The position numbers and the translations under genes are program-made. From contig CAIXKO010000066.1 in NCBI GenBank assembly GCA_903919925.1, forward strand, positions 1 to 47,897: a stretch of 47,897 bases of DNA, given 5' to 3'. Positions 9,075 through 18,736 of the stretch are shown piece by piece (the stretch's first letter is position 1; each line of letters opens with the position of its first letter). The notes below the pieces were generated by a model. That model was given only the letters and a program-made list of their open reading frames with translations, did not search any database and had not been told where the DNA came from. This DNA is from an uncultured Bacteroidota bacterium. GTDB lineage: Bacteria; Bacteroidota; Bacteroidia; Bacteroidales; UBA12481.

Positions 9075-10238
9075 TTATAGCGTAAGACCCAATAGGTAGG
9101 ATAAGGTAACTCCAAGATAATTACCTATCGCATAACCGATCAGTCCAACAGTGATTCCTGAAATAATCACCTCTTTGTTCTTAAGCGCCCCGGCAACCAC
9201 CGGTACAAACGGAGGTGAAAATACAAATGCTGTACTGGTGATAATAGTCGTGTCAGCATCAATTTTTAAAAGTGAACTAAGGAGGGTCTGAATGATAAAA
9301 CTCCCGAATACAGCGATAAAAACGAAAAAGAATAATCCATTGGTTGCAGAAAACAGCATCCTGATGTCGGCCATCGAAGCTATTGCTAAACTGAAAACAA
9401 CGATCAGGTACATGCCCAACTGAAATGATTTATTTATTCTGTTGATTTTCGGAATAAAAGATGCCCCCAATCCAAGGGTGGTAATAGTAAGAATCAGAAC
9501 GATCATCTTCGAATTCTGAGGAGAGATCTCCATGGCGATTACGCCTATTGCCATGATTATTGCTGCAATCCCCAATGACCCTAGTGCCGGCCAAAAATTT
9601 TCTTTGCGGAAAAAGCCAGTGTAGGAGTCAAACTCTGCCTCCTCTTCAAAATCAACGGCAGACTTATCTGATACCTCGGTTTTCTTGAACTTCGGAAGGA
9701 TGAAATGCAGCAAACGCTGGCCTACCGACATCAAAAGCATCAGGTAAACAGCGCAAATGACCATGTCAAAAGTCTGGGTTTTTATGAACAGATCATTATC
9801 AACGCCCAACGCCGTTTTAAGAGCAAACATATTGGGAGTGCCCCCGGTATAAACTCCGCTCAGCATTCCGGCAACTTTGTTGGCTTCCGGTATACTGTCC
9901 CTGAAAAGAAAAAAACCGATGCTTATCGCAATTACCACCCCGGCAAATGCCGTTAGCATGGAGAGAAAAGTTGTTTTTGCCAGCTTAACCCATCTTTTGA
10001 AATCCAATGAAAAAAGTAGCATGGGAATAGCCAGTGGTACTGCAATTTCTGATATAGAGTTCTGAATCTTAATCGATCCCTCAGGAAAAAGCCGAAGACT
10101 TCCAATCACCAAACCAAGACCATAGGCCCAAAGTATGGCTCCAACGCTGTTCATCCATTTAAACCGGTTGCATAAAAAAACAATCAGTGCAGAAGCAATC
10201 AGGTAAAACGGAATTAACCACACTGCAGTTGGGATCAT
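9075..10238 (-). CDS. DUF819-family integral membrane protein (possible transporter)
   Basis: A 387-residue polytopic membrane protein of the DUF819 (YjcL-like) family. I see about ten hydrophobic segments, starting with TAVWLIPFYLIASALIVFLC and ending with GYAIGNYLGVTLSYLLGLTL. A charged loop rich in Glu and Asp (KKTEVSDKSAVDFEEEAEFD, about 188-207) splits the protein in two halves, as in transporters built from inverted repeats. Glycine-rich stretches such as SGVYTGGTPNM and the NYLG near the end are conserved-looking. The family is often listed as permease-like, but its substrate is not established to my knowledge. It is co-transcribed with the lolA-like gene, 20 bases upstream. Confidence 0.85.
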   Translation of the reverse strand: MIPTAVWLIPFYLIASALIVFLCNRFKWMNSVGAILWAYGLGLVIGSLRLFPEGSIKIQNSISEIAVPLAIPMLLFSLDFKRWVKLAKTTFLSMLTAFAGVVIAISIGFFLFRDSIPEANKVAGMLSGVYTGGTPNMFALKTALGVDNDLFIKTQTFDMVICAVYLMLLMSVGQRLLHFILPKFKKTEVSDKSAVDFEEEAEFDSYTGFFRKENFWPALGSLGIAAIIMAIGVIAMEISPQNSKMIVLILTITTLGLGASFIPKINRINKSFQLGMYLIVVFSLAIASMADIRMLFSATNGLFFFVFIAVFGSFIIQTLLSSLLKIDADTTIITSTAFVFSPPFVPVVAGALKNKEVIISGITVGLIGYAIGNYLGVTLSYLLGLTL

Positions 10239-10258
10239 GGTTTCAATAATTAAAAGTT

Positions 10259-10888
10259 TTATCTCATATCAAATACTTTAACTCCGGGAAATTGCCTGGT
10301 GTCAAAAACAAACATCTTTTCGTCAGCCGGAATATTGGCGGCAAACGACTTTATTTTAATAATGTATTGATTGCCATCCTTTGAATAGTAAACGACCTTA
10401 TCAATCTGATCCTTTGATTTTATTATATCCATCCTGATTTTTGAATAGGATTCCTCTTTGTCGGTTGGTAAAAGGTCCACTGTTATTTTGTCACCGGCGC
10501 TGGCAATTGGTTCATACTTAAAGTTCTTCTCATAAAGAGTAAAAATGCTTTTTGGATTAAACATTTCATTATCAGCTGGATCAAGTATGTTTGCCTCTTT
10601 AAGCTCTTCATTAACAGTCCACAAAGTTTCCCCATTGCATAGGGCTAGTACTCCCATAATTTTCAACCGGTATTTTGCTCCGTTTAGTAAAAGGGAACCC
10701 TCCCGTGTATCATCAATCTTTTCCTCTGTATTAGACAGCGTAAAACTGAATTCCGCCTTAAGTGTGGTATAGGATTGAAGTTTTTTTGATACACGGTCCA
10801 TCATAGATTTTGTATCGGTCTGGTTTTGTGCGATTATCGAAAGAGGAAGAATAATAATCGTGAAAACTATTATTAATAATCTATTCAT
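10259..10888 (-). CDS. LolA-like periplasmic lipoprotein carrier
   Basis: A 209-residue exported protein with the LolA fold pattern. Residues 1-20 are a signal peptide (MNRLLIIVFTIIILPLSIIA). The mature part opens with a helix (TKSMMDRVSKKLQSYTTLKA), followed by strands such as EFSFTLSN, REGSLLLNGAKYRLKIMG and GETLWTVNEELKEA. LolA takes lipoproteins from the LolCDE ATPase and shuttles them to the outer membrane; Bacteroidota generally have LolA but no recognisable LolB. It sits 10 bases behind ftsK, an arrangement I believe is common in this phylum. Sequence alone cannot exclude a paralogue serving other lipids. Confidence 0.85.
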   Translation of the reverse strand: MNRLLIIVFTIIILPLSIIAQNQTDTKSMMDRVSKKLQSYTTLKAEFSFTLSNTEEKIDDTREGSLLLNGAKYRLKIMGVLALCNGETLWTVNEELKEANILDPADNEMFNPKSIFTLYEKNFKYEPIASAGDKITVDLLPTDKEESYSKIRMDIIKSKDQIDKVVYYSKDGNQYIIKIKSFAANIPADEKMFVFDTRQFPGVKVFDMR

Positions 10889-10898
10889 TATTAGTAAT

Positions 10899-13244
10899 TT
10901 ATGTACGTTGATTTAAGAATTTTTCAAGTGTGTAAAAATCATGATAATATACTTGGCGGGGTTTGCTGCCATCAACTGGCCCCACAACACCGGCAGCCTC
11001 CAGCTGGTCCATAATGCGCCCGGCACGGTTATATCCGATCGAGAATTTCCGCTGGATTGAAGAGGTTGACCCCTGCTGAGTGGTAACCACTAATCGTGCC
11101 GCTTCTTCAAAGAGGTCATCGAGTTTTTCGTTGCTCACCTCACCTGGTTCATCTTGTCCTTCGGTTTTTGGCTCCGGAAGCGGCCAGGCCATAGGATATC
11201 CTTTTTGATTACTGATAAAAGCGGTCAGATTCTCAACCTCGTCGGTTGCCATAAAAGCGCACTGCACCCTGATAAGGTCCGCGCCCAGCGATACCAGCAT
11301 GTCTCCGCGTCCAACCAGATGATTGGCTCCGGGACTATCCAGAATGGTGCGGGAGTCAATCATGGATGATACCCTGAAAGCTATCCTTGCCGGGAAATTC
11401 GCCTTTATAGTACCGGTAATAATGTTGATTGATGGACGCTGAGTAGCAATGATCATGTGAATTCCTACTGCCCTGGCTAACTGTGCAATACGGGTAAGAG
11501 GGATCTCAATCTCCTTTCCGGCGGTCATAATAAGATCAGCAAATTCATCAATAACCAGCACGATATAAGGCATAAATGCATGCCCTTTTTCAGGATTCAA
11601 CCGCCGTTTGACAAACTTATCATTGTATTCCTTAATGTTCCTGACTTCGGCTTTTTTAAGCAGGTTATATCGGGTATCCATTTCAGCAGTAAGCGATTGT
11701 AAAACCAGAATTACTTGCTTGGTATCAGTAATTATCGGCTCGTCAAAATCAGGAAGCTTCGCCAGATAGTGTTTTTCGAGTTTTGAATAAAGTGTTAATT
11801 CAACTTTCTTAGGATCGATCATTACAAATTTCAATTGCGATGGGTGCTTCCGGTAAAGAAGCGAAGTGATTATCGCATTGATTCCTACAGATTTACCCTG
11901 TCCGGTGGCTCCTGCAACCAAAAGGTGCGGCATTTTGGACAGATCAAACGCGAAAGTTTCATTACTGATGGTTTTTCCTAATGCCACCGGGAGATCATAA
12001 TCGTTTTCAAGAAACTTTTTCGATGCCAGTACCGTTTGCATCGATACGGTTTCGGGTTTCCGGTTTGGAACCTCAATACCAATGGTGCCCCGGCCGGGAA
12101 TTGGTGCGATAATCCTGATGCCTAAGGCCGACAAACTGAGGGCAATGTCATCTTCGAGGTTCTTTATTTTAGAAATCCTGACACCCGGGGCTGGTATAAT
12201 CTCATATAAAGTTATGGTTGGCCCAATGGTAGCCTTAATCTTTTCAATCTTGATCTTGTAATTCGCCAGTGTTTCAACAATCTTGTTCTTGTTGCCGATC
12301 AATTCTTCGTCCGATACCTTTGGTTGCCCGATAGAATGATCGCGTAACAAATCGAATCCTGGAAACTTAAACCCCGATAGTTCTAAGGTGGGATCATAAT
12401 CTCCCATCGGCGGACGCAAATCTGCTTTCTCTTCCGTGATAACTGCAGCCGCTGTAACAGTCATATCTGGTTCCTCAACAACCTGATCAGGCTCAAAATC
12501 AACATGAACCAGATCCATATCATCGATCTGCTTGGAAATGTCTTTATCCTGTATCTCCTGAATTATTGCCTCATCCTGACTTTTATCGGTGACAACAAAT
12601 TCATCATCTTCCGTAGCGATGGTTTCAGGAACCGGAGCTACAAACCGGGTGATTTCAGGACGTTTCAGGTGATCAGGAGTCAGTCGGAATAACAAAGCGA
12701 TTAATGCCAATCCCGTAACAATTACAACAGCAAGGGTTCCGGCTGATCCCATTAAGGCAGTGAGCCATTCAGCAATGGAAATCCCATGACCTCCACCAAA
12801 CTGAAATGCCCCTCCCGGAAGTGCATATCCCAGCATCACCGATACCCATATCAGCATGATCAATCCATATTTGGTTGCACGAGCCAGCGGTACTACTTTT
12901 TTCCCAAGCAATGCCAAGCCATAAAATGCAAATAATGCTACCAGAATAAACGAAGATATCCCGAACCATCTGTAAATAAATAGGTTGCTGAATATTGCCC
13001 CGGCTTTACCTGCCAGGTTGCTAACCCGTACACTGGAATCAACAAGATTACTGGCAAGCTCCGTATCCAGAAAACTTTGATCGGCTTTCCAGCTGAACAG
13101 GTAGGAAACAAAGGAAATTCCGGCAAACAGCGCCAGAAAAAGCATAAAAAGCCCGAGAACAATCTTTATTCTTCCATCTAAAGGTTTTCTAACCTTTTCA
13201 ATGGCCTGTTTTTTCTTCTTCTTCGGCGTTGCTGATTTAACCAT
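10899..13244 (-). CDS. ftsK: DNA translocase FtsK/SpoIIIE
   Basis: Septum-located motor that pumps chromosomal DNA during division and resolves dimers with XerCD. The 781 residues contain a lysine-rich N-terminus, four or five membrane segments between about 27 and 190, an acidic linker (about 205-290), the alpha/beta motor domain and a C-terminal gamma winged helix (about 705-775, with FSIGYNRAGRIMDQLEAAGV). Walker A is GATGQGKS at 445-452, Walker B is IVLVIDEFADL, and the sensor stretch is HMIIATQRPSINIITG. The linker is short compared with E. coli FtsK (1329 residues) and usual for Bacteroidota. It heads the minus-strand run down to ftcD. Confidence 0.96.
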   Translation of the reverse strand: MVKSATPKKKKKQAIEKVRKPLDGRIKIVLGLFMLFLALFAGISFVSYLFSWKADQSFLDTELASNLVDSSVRVSNLAGKAGAIFSNLFIYRWFGISSFILVALFAFYGLALLGKKVVPLARATKYGLIMLIWVSVMLGYALPGGAFQFGGGHGISIAEWLTALMGSAGTLAVVIVTGLALIALLFRLTPDHLKRPEITRFVAPVPETIATEDDEFVVTDKSQDEAIIQEIQDKDISKQIDDMDLVHVDFEPDQVVEEPDMTVTAAAVITEEKADLRPPMGDYDPTLELSGFKFPGFDLLRDHSIGQPKVSDEELIGNKNKIVETLANYKIKIEKIKATIGPTITLYEIIPAPGVRISKIKNLEDDIALSLSALGIRIIAPIPGRGTIGIEVPNRKPETVSMQTVLASKKFLENDYDLPVALGKTISNETFAFDLSKMPHLLVAGATGQGKSVGINAIITSLLYRKHPSQLKFVMIDPKKVELTLYSKLEKHYLAKLPDFDEPIITDTKQVILVLQSLTAEMDTRYNLLKKAEVRNIKEYNDKFVKRRLNPEKGHAFMPYIVLVIDEFADLIMTAGKEIEIPLTRIAQLARAVGIHMIIATQRPSINIITGTIKANFPARIAFRVSSMIDSRTILDSPGANHLVGRGDMLVSLGADLIRVQCAFMATDEVENLTAFISNQKGYPMAWPLPEPKTEGQDEPGEVSNEKLDDLFEEAARLVVTTQQGSTSSIQRKFSIGYNRAGRIMDQLEAAGVVGPVDGSKPRQVYYHDFYTLEKFLNQRT

Positions 13245-13295
13245 GTATAATAAATTCCCTCGTACAGTGTGTGAATACCAGGTGACCTTCCTTCA

Positions 13296-13303
13296 CAAAA
13301 GTA
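13296..13303 (-). promoter_or_regulatory. Putative -7 promoter box for ftsK
   Basis: The minus strand reads TACTTTTG, a full match to the Bacteroidota TAnnTTTG box. It lies 51 bases upstream of the ftsK ATG. I find no good -33 TTTG at the right distance, so this is supported by the -7 box alone. Confidence 0.35.
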
Positions 13304-13327
13304 GAAAATATGTTTAATTTCGAACTC

Positions 13328-13335
13328 TAATTTTG
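13328..13335 (+). promoter_or_regulatory. Putative -7 promoter box for the carbamate kinase gene
   Basis: TAATTTTG matches TAnnTTTG exactly and ends 9 bases before the ATG at 13345, which implies a very short leader. The last three bases of the box form the TTG that a gene finder could mistake for a start codon. It is back to back with the ftsK box. No clear -33 element was seen. Confidence 0.4.
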
Positions 13336-13344
13336 GATCGTAAT

Positions 13345-14325
13345 ATGAATAGGCTTGCAGTGGTTGCTTTAGGGGGAAACGCATTGTTGCGTGAAAATCA
13401 GGCTGGTACCATCGAAGAACAGGAACAAAATACCACCGATACTCTCGAAAATCTTGTTTTTTTAATCAATCAGGGATATGATCTCGTTCTAACTCATGGC
13501 AATGGCCCTCAAGTTGGGAATATCCTGATGCGTAACGACGCCGGTGAGCAAATCTATCATATCCCTCAAATGCCTATAGATGTTTGTGTTGCAGACAGCC
13601 AGGGAGGGATTGGCTACATGATCGAAAGAATGATGAGAAATATTTTGATTAAGCATAAGATTGATAAAGAAATAGTTACCTTAGTTACAGCGGTGGTGGT
13701 TGATGAAAACGATACCGCATTTCAAAATCCAACCAAACGGATAGGTAAAATTTACTCTGTTGATCAGGCGAATCAACTCACCCGAGAAAAAGGCTGGACT
13801 TTTAAAGAGGAGATAAAAACCCAGGGAGGCTGGAGGAGGGTGGTGCCCTCGCCCTCGCCCGTTCAAATCATAAACGAAAATGTGATCAAAACATTGGCCA
13901 GGCAGGGTGTTATTACCATTGCTGCAGGAGGTGGGGGGATACCAATCTATTTCGATGTCGAGGGAAAAGTGCGCGCTGCTGAAGCCGTTATCGATAAAGA
14001 TCTGGTATCTAGTCTTCTGGCAGGCCGGATCGGAGCCGAAGAGTTTTATATCCTCACCGATGTTTCTTTCATCTATAAAAACTATAAAAAGCCGGATCAG
14101 GAGATCCTTGAATTTCTGAATTATGCTGATACTAAGAAGTATCTCGATGCAGGCGAATTCAGCGAAGGATCAATGGCTCCAAAAATCCGCGCTTGTCTGC
14201 AGTTTTTGGATCATGGCGGTCAGCTGGCTGTAATAACAGAGGCTTTCAAGCTCGAAGACAAATCTTATGGATCGAAAATCACGATGGAATATGATCCGGA
14301 TGACCTGGCAAAATATCAACAATAA
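13345..14325 (+). CDS. arcC: Carbamate kinase
   Basis: Converts carbamoyl phosphate and ADP to ATP, CO2 and ammonia, the energy-yielding end of arginine/citrulline fermentation. The protein belongs to the amino-acid-kinase fold: it begins [15 protein letters not shown], has [12 protein letters not shown] for nucleotide and phosphate binding, and [18 protein letters not shown] with [20 protein letters not shown] (two separate stretches) in the C-terminal half. With the ATG at 13345 it has 326 residues, close to the usual 310. An upstream in-frame TTG at 13333 would add MDRN but is part of a promoter box, so I reject it. The ornithine carbamoyltransferase gene follows after 11 bases. No arginine deiminase is in the window. 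Confidence 0.94.
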   Translation: MNRLAVVALGGNALLRENQAGTIEEQEQNTTDTLENLVFLINQGYDLVLTHGNGPQVGNILMRNDAGEQIYHIPQMPIDVCVADSQGGIGYMIERMMRNILIKHKIDKEIVTLVTAVVVDENDTAFQNPTKRIGKIYSVDQANQLTREKGWTFKEEIKTQGGWRRVVPSPSPVQIINENVIKTLARQGVITIAAGGGGIPIYFDVEGKVRAAEAVIDKDLVSSLLAGRIGAEEFYILTDVSFIYKNYKKPDQEILEFLNYADTKKYLDAGEFSEGSMAPKIRACLQFLDHGGQLAVITEAFKLEDKSYGSKITMEYDPDDLAKYQQ

Positions 14326-14336
14326 ATAAAATTATC

Positions 14337-15338
14337 ATGGCTTACAATCTAAGAAACAGGAGTTTCCTTAAATTACTGGATTTTACTCCAAAAGAAATTG
14401 ACTTCCTTCTCGACCTGTCATTCGATCTCAAAGCTGCCAAATATGGCGGATATGAACAGCAAAGGATGAAGGGGAAGAACATTGCATTGATTTTTGAGAA
14501 AGCTTCAACCAGAACCCGTTGCGCTTTTGAGGTAGCAGCAAAGGATCAGGGCGCTCATGTTACTTATCTAGGACCTTCCGGTTCGCAGATCGGACAAAAG
14601 GAATCCATGAAAGATACCGCCCGTGTTCTCGGCCGGTTGTATGATGGAATCGAATACCGTGGTTATGCTCAGTCCATTGTGGAGGAATTGGCCAAATACG
14701 CCGGGGTTCCGGTATGGAACGGACTTACCACTGAGTTTCACCCAACTCAGATTCTCGCTGATTTTATGACCATGATTGAACATTTCAGTGGTTCATTAAA
14801 CGAAATCTCCTTCTGCTATCTTGGAGATGCTCGAAATAATATGGGTAATTCACTCATGGTTGGCGCTTCAAAAATGGGTATGGATTTCCGGGTTGCCGCA
14901 CCAAAATCACTTTTCCCTACCGATGAACTGGTGAAAACTTGCAGGGAAGTCGGTTCCCATACAGGGGGTAGAATTACCCTCACCGAGGATGTGGAGGAAG
15001 CTGTAAAAGGATGCGATTTCCTTTATACCGATGTTTGGGTGTCAATGGGTGAACCCGATAGCGTTTGGGAAGAGCGGATTCATTTGCTGAAACCTTATCA
15101 GATTAATTCCAGGGTAATGGAATTAACTGGTAATCCGGGGGTTAAGTTTATGCATTGCCTTCCTGCTTTTCATAATCGCGAAACCACCGTTGGCGAAAAA
15201 ATCTACCAGAAGTTTGGAATGGATGGCATCGAAGTTACCGAAGAGGTTTTTGAATCCGAAAACTCTATCGTTTTCGATGAAGCCGAAAACCGCCTTCATA
15301 CCATAAAAGCAGTTATGGTGGCTACCCTTGGGGATTAA
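14337..15338 (+). CDS. Ornithine carbamoyltransferase (probably catabolic)
   Basis: Interconverts ornithine plus carbamoyl phosphate and citrulline. The 333 residues include the carbamoyl-phosphate loop STRTR at 57-61, the strongly conserved [20 protein letters not shown], the ornithine-binding DVWVSMGE and the HCLPAFH loop. These match true ornithine carbamoyltransferases of the E. coli ArgF type, not the acetyl- or succinyl-ornithine enzymes that many Bacteroidota use for arginine synthesis. The pairing with carbamate kinase points to the catabolic direction (ArcB role), which is inference. Its TAA stop shares the four bases TTAA with the stop of the convergent LysM gene. Confidence 0.93.
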   Translation: MAYNLRNRSFLKLLDFTPKEIDFLLDLSFDLKAAKYGGYEQQRMKGKNIALIFEKASTRTRCAFEVAAKDQGAHVTYLGPSGSQIGQKESMKDTARVLGRLYDGIEYRGYAQSIVEELAKYAGVPVWNGLTTEFHPTQILADFMTMIEHFSGSLNEISFCYLGDARNNMGNSLMVGASKMGMDFRVAAPKSLFPTDELVKTCREVGSHTGGRITLTEDVEEAVKGCDFLYTDVWVSMGEPDSVWEERIHLLKPYQINSRVMELTGNPGVKFMHCLPAFHNRETTVGEKIYQKFGMDGIEVTEEVFESENSIVFDEAENRLHTIKAVMVATLGD

Positions 15339-17092
15339 TTGACTTTCTTCCTGACTAACTGGTCCTTTTCATACCTGAGCACCGTAATGGCATGATTATC
15401 GAAGCCATTATTGGTGCCATTGGTTTGAAACTTCATTCGTGTAAGCATACCCGGATGAATCAGATACTGGTTCCAGCAACTAACATTTCCAGTCAGGTTG
15501 CGCCCAAACTGAAATAGAGCCCTGCTAAAATAAAAGGCAATGTCAAATCCTTGAAAACTGTACCTCGAGGGTTCGATGTTCCAATTTTGCTTGTATTTAC
15601 GACAGAAATTCAGGACTAGCGGATCGGTAAAGTCAATAAACGGTTCCTCTTCAAAATCGCAGTAAAGCTCCAGGTTTAAGTTATAGAGATTGCTAAGATC
15701 CAATTCTTTAAAAACCCATTGGTTCAATCCGAAAACATGAATTTTATGGGTCACGGTCTTCAGATTCAGTTGATTGATTAATTCGGTAGTAAAAACCTCT
15801 TCTTCAGACGGAAGAATAATGAAGTTTGATCCGGACGATGATAAATAGCTGTCAATATCAATCTTAACGGAATCTGAATTAATGAAGCTCCGCGTGGCTT
15901 CAGTGAAATAGATGGTTTTGAAAGAAGCTTTTTTTAACGGGTCCTGATCCTTTAGCTGGGTATCCAGGTTGTCGAGAAATCGGGTAAAAGAAGGATTCGA
16001 CTTCTCCGGCAACCTACCGATAACCAATACATTTTGTTTATACTTCGAACCTAAATAGGTTGTAGCCAATTCAATTTGTTTAGGAAGTTTGTTCCTGATT
16101 TGGAAAGCATAGGGATTGCCATTGACCACATCATAAGTTGATAATGGAGAAACCATTGGAATGTGCTTGCTCCTGGCAAATTCCGCAACTACCTCAATTT
16201 CATTTGGGAAAACCGGCCCGATTATTAAATCAACTCCTTTTAGCCGGTTGTTGTTTATGAAATTTCTTATTGTATCTGCATTCCTTTCGGTATCAAAAAC
16301 TTCAACAGTCATATTCAAACCTTCGAGTCGCAAGGAATCAATGGCGAGATAGATACCTTCCAGAAACTCATAAAACCTGAAATGCTCCTGAGCCAAAGTA
16401 TCAGAATAAGCTACTGTATCATTTTGGCTGATAAGAAGTGGCAACAGGATAGCCAGCCGGAAATTATCGCTCTCATGTGGGAAGGGTTTTGTTTTGCATG
16501 GCTGATCAGGATTTTCTTTGATCATTTCCTGTACAGCATCGTTGGTCTTGACTTCAGCGGGCTTAGCTTCCACCGCAGGGGTGGTTTGTGTAATGGTAAT
16601 CTTATCCCGTGGAATCTTAATGCTCGTTCCTGTTTTCAAGCCCCACTTTAATTCCGGGTTCAGTTCCCTTATTTCTTCCACTTTGATACCGTATTCCTTC
16701 GAGATCGAGAATAGTGTTTCCTTGGGCTGAACAGTATGTGTGATGCACTTTATGGTCCCATTGCCCTTAATCGGCGATTCAACTGTAACAATATCGGGAA
16801 TGCGCAAAACCATGCCCGGGAAAATTGATTTCTTGAACAGGTCAGTATTAAGAGTTTTCAGCTCTTCTTCACTCACATCATAGGCTTTGGAAATACCGTA
16901 CAGAGTTTGCCCTTTTAAAACCTCATGTAGAAAATAGTTCTTTCCACTGATGGTGATTTGATTGTTCGAACGCTTGACCGGAGTAGGCTGAAACTGGGAA
17001 TAACCGATCGGGGAAAAAACCATGAAAACCAGTATCAGCAAGAATGCCGGCTTCCGTTTTTGTGTATGAATAATTCGAAATATAGTGTTCAC
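15335..17092 (-). CDS. Exported LysM protein with a type I periplasmic-binding-fold domain
   Basis: Two LysM repeats come first: [20 protein letters not shown] up to GMVLRIP, then [20 protein letters not shown] up to GTSIKIP. They should bind peptidoglycan. After a linker, a domain of about 380 residues resembles the Leu/Ile/Val-binding or receptor-ligand fold ([63 protein letters not shown]). I choose the GTG at 17092: it gives a basic N-terminus and signal peptide ending PIGYSQ, and it lies downstream of a good -7 box. The frame stays open to an ATG at 17146, but that codon lies upstream of the box. The ligand is unknown and no ABC transporter is adjacent. Confidence 0.82.
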   Translation of the reverse strand: MNTIFRIIHTQKRKPAFLLILVFMVFSPIGYSQFQPTPVKRSNNQITISGKNYFLHEVLKGQTLYGISKAYDVSEEELKTLNTDLFKKSIFPGMVLRIPDIVTVESPIKGNGTIKCITHTVQPKETLFSISKEYGIKVEEIRELNPELKWGLKTGTSIKIPRDKITITQTTPAVEAKPAEVKTNDAVQEMIKENPDQPCKTKPFPHESDNFRLAILLPLLISQNDTVAYSDTLAQEHFRFYEFLEGIYLAIDSLRLEGLNMTVEVFDTERNADTIRNFINNNRLKGVDLIIGPVFPNEIEVVAEFARSKHIPMVSPLSTYDVVNGNPYAFQIRNKLPKQIELATTYLGSKYKQNVLVIGRLPEKSNPSFTRFLDNLDTQLKDQDPLKKASFKTIYFTEATRSFINSDSVKIDIDSYLSSSGSNFIILPSEEEVFTTELINQLNLKTVTHKIHVFGLNQWVFKELDLSNLYNLNLELYCDFEEEPFIDFTDPLVLNFCRKYKQNWNIEPSRYSFQGFDIAFYFSRALFQFGRNLTGNVSCWNQYLIHPGMLTRMKFQTNGTNNGFDNHAITVLRYEKDQLVRKKVN

Positions 17093-17112
17093 TGGTAACA
17101 ATTTGTAGCCGG

Positions 17113-17120
17113 CAAAGTTA
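17113..17120 (-). promoter_or_regulatory. Putative -7 promoter box for the LysM gene
   Basis: The minus strand reads TAACTTTG, a perfect TAnnTTTG. Transcription would begin near 17106, 14 bases before the GTG at 17092 and downstream of the ATG at 17146. This is the main reason for choosing the GTG start. No clear -33 element was found. Confidence 0.4.
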
Positions 17121-17213
17121 CTCAAAATGCAATGTAGTTCTACCACCCTGATTGTTTTGGTTTGCCAGATAATTATTCACCTCAGCAATGTACCTTAGCC
17201 CAAAATTTCAACT

Positions 17214-18689
17214 ATGAAAAGAATACCCGTCTTCGTACTTGCCCTTCTTTACAGCTTTTGCGTTTTTGGACAATCACAGCCAAATCCGCTTTTGCCTGCT
17301 ACCTGGAACATTAAAAGTGAGGAGCTGCTTGGTTTCGTAACGGAACTGGCGAGCGATAAGTATGAGGGGCGCCTTACCGGCTCCATTGGGTACCAGAAAT
17401 CAGCAAAGTGGATGGCCGCAAAAATGGAGGAGTGGGGCATTCTGGCTGCATTACCTGAAAAGAGTTGGTTTCAGGAGTTCAAACAGCCGTATGTCACGGT
17501 TTTACCAGGATGTTCACTAACCTTACACCTCACCGTGGGTTCAAAGGATACCATCGGTATTCCGTATCATTATTTTGATGAATATATGCCTGGCAGCACC
17601 TCCGGATCTGGCGAAATTACAGCTGAAGTTGTTTTTGTTGGTTATGGTATTTCCGCACCGGAACTGGGCTACGATGATTATTCCGGTGTAAATGTAAAAG
17701 GTAAAATAGTACTGATGAAACCTGAAGCCCCTTTGACTCCGGCCGCTGGTGTTGAAAAGTTTTCGCCCTGGCAACCGTATTCATTGCACCAGTATAAAAT
17801 GCTGAATGCCATTAAACACGGTGCCCTTGGCGTTCTTTATCACTATGGCCCTCTCGCCAATACAAACAATGATTATCACCGGGAGCTATTGGTTACCATG
17901 GTTGGAGGCCGTGTGGTAGAGGATCTCTTTAAGGGGACCGGAAAAATATATGGCGATATCGTTACAAAAATTGGTAAAGACCTGAAGCCTCAATCTTTCT
18001 CAACCGGTAAAACCGTGACCATGAAAAATCTGACGGAATATCATCCCGACGGGGTAGGCATGAACGTTATCGGTTTGATTCCAGGATCTGATCCGGTTTT
18101 AAAAAATGAGGTGATCATTATTGGTGGTCACCTCGATCATTGCGGTATGGACTGGGATATTTGCCCGGGTGCCAACGATAATGCTTCCGGAATTTCAGTG
18201 ATTATGGGTGTTGCCAAGGCAATTGCAACATCCGGAATTCAATTCAAACGTTCAATCATGTTTATGGGTATCGGGGCAGAAGAACAGGGATTAATCGGAT
18301 CCAAAGTTTATGTTGCAAACCCGGTTTTTCCAGCCAAACAAACAATCGGTGTATTGAATCTGGATTGTGTGGGAATTGGACCCAATCTGCACGCGGGTGG
18401 TGGAGTCAACTACCCTGATCTCTACAAAGCTATAGATCAGTCGAACAATAACTATGTTCACCGGAACCTGACCTCCTATTTCAACTCAAATCTTGGCCGC
18501 CCCCGCTCTGATGCTGCAATATTTATGCAAGCCGGCATGCCCACTCTGAGCTTTTCTTCATCCGGCGGCTCCGGCGCCTATCATACACCCGATGATATAC
18601 CTTCAACTATCTGGCCCGAAACCCTGGAGGACCTCGCAACCATCTTAACATTGTCCCTTGCCGAACTTGCTCTCGTCTCTGGAAAATAG
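17214..18689 (+). CDS. Exported M28-family metallopeptidase with PA domain
   Basis: Secreted or periplasmic di-zinc aminopeptidase. A signal peptide covers residues 1-20 (MKRIPVFVLALLYSFCVFGQ). A protease-associated (PA) insert occupies about 135-255 (VVFVGYGISAPELGYDDYSG, KGKIVLMKPE). The catalytic domain follows, with zinc ligands visible as His306 (GGHLDHCG), Asp322 (GANDNASG), Glu356-Glu357 (GAEEQGLIGS), Asp384 (LNLDCVG) and the late His in AYHTPDDIP. All metal ligands expected of M28 are present, so it should be active. It is divergent from the LysM gene with 121 bases between starts. A weak -7 box (TACCTTAG, 17191-17198) lies 15 bases ahead of the ATG. Confidence 0.93.
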   Translation: MKRIPVFVLALLYSFCVFGQSQPNPLLPATWNIKSEELLGFVTELASDKYEGRLTGSIGYQKSAKWMAAKMEEWGILAALPEKSWFQEFKQPYVTVLPGCSLTLHLTVGSKDTIGIPYHYFDEYMPGSTSGSGEITAEVVFVGYGISAPELGYDDYSGVNVKGKIVLMKPEAPLTPAAGVEKFSPWQPYSLHQYKMLNAIKHGALGVLYHYGPLANTNNDYHRELLVTMVGGRVVEDLFKGTGKIYGDIVTKIGKDLKPQSFSTGKTVTMKNLTEYHPDGVGMNVIGLIPGSDPVLKNEVIIIGGHLDHCGMDWDICPGANDNASGISVIMGVAKAIATSGIQFKRSIMFMGIGAEEQGLIGSKVYVANPVFPAKQTIGVLNLDCVGIGPNLHAGGGVNYPDLYKAIDQSNNNYVHRNLTSYFNSNLGRPRSDAAIFMQAGMPTLSFSSSGGSGAYHTPDDIPSTIWPETLEDLATILTLSLAELALVSGK

Positions 18690-18736
18690 CACGGAATCAC
18701 CAATTGAAAAATCATTTTCTGTCTGTCTGGTAACTT

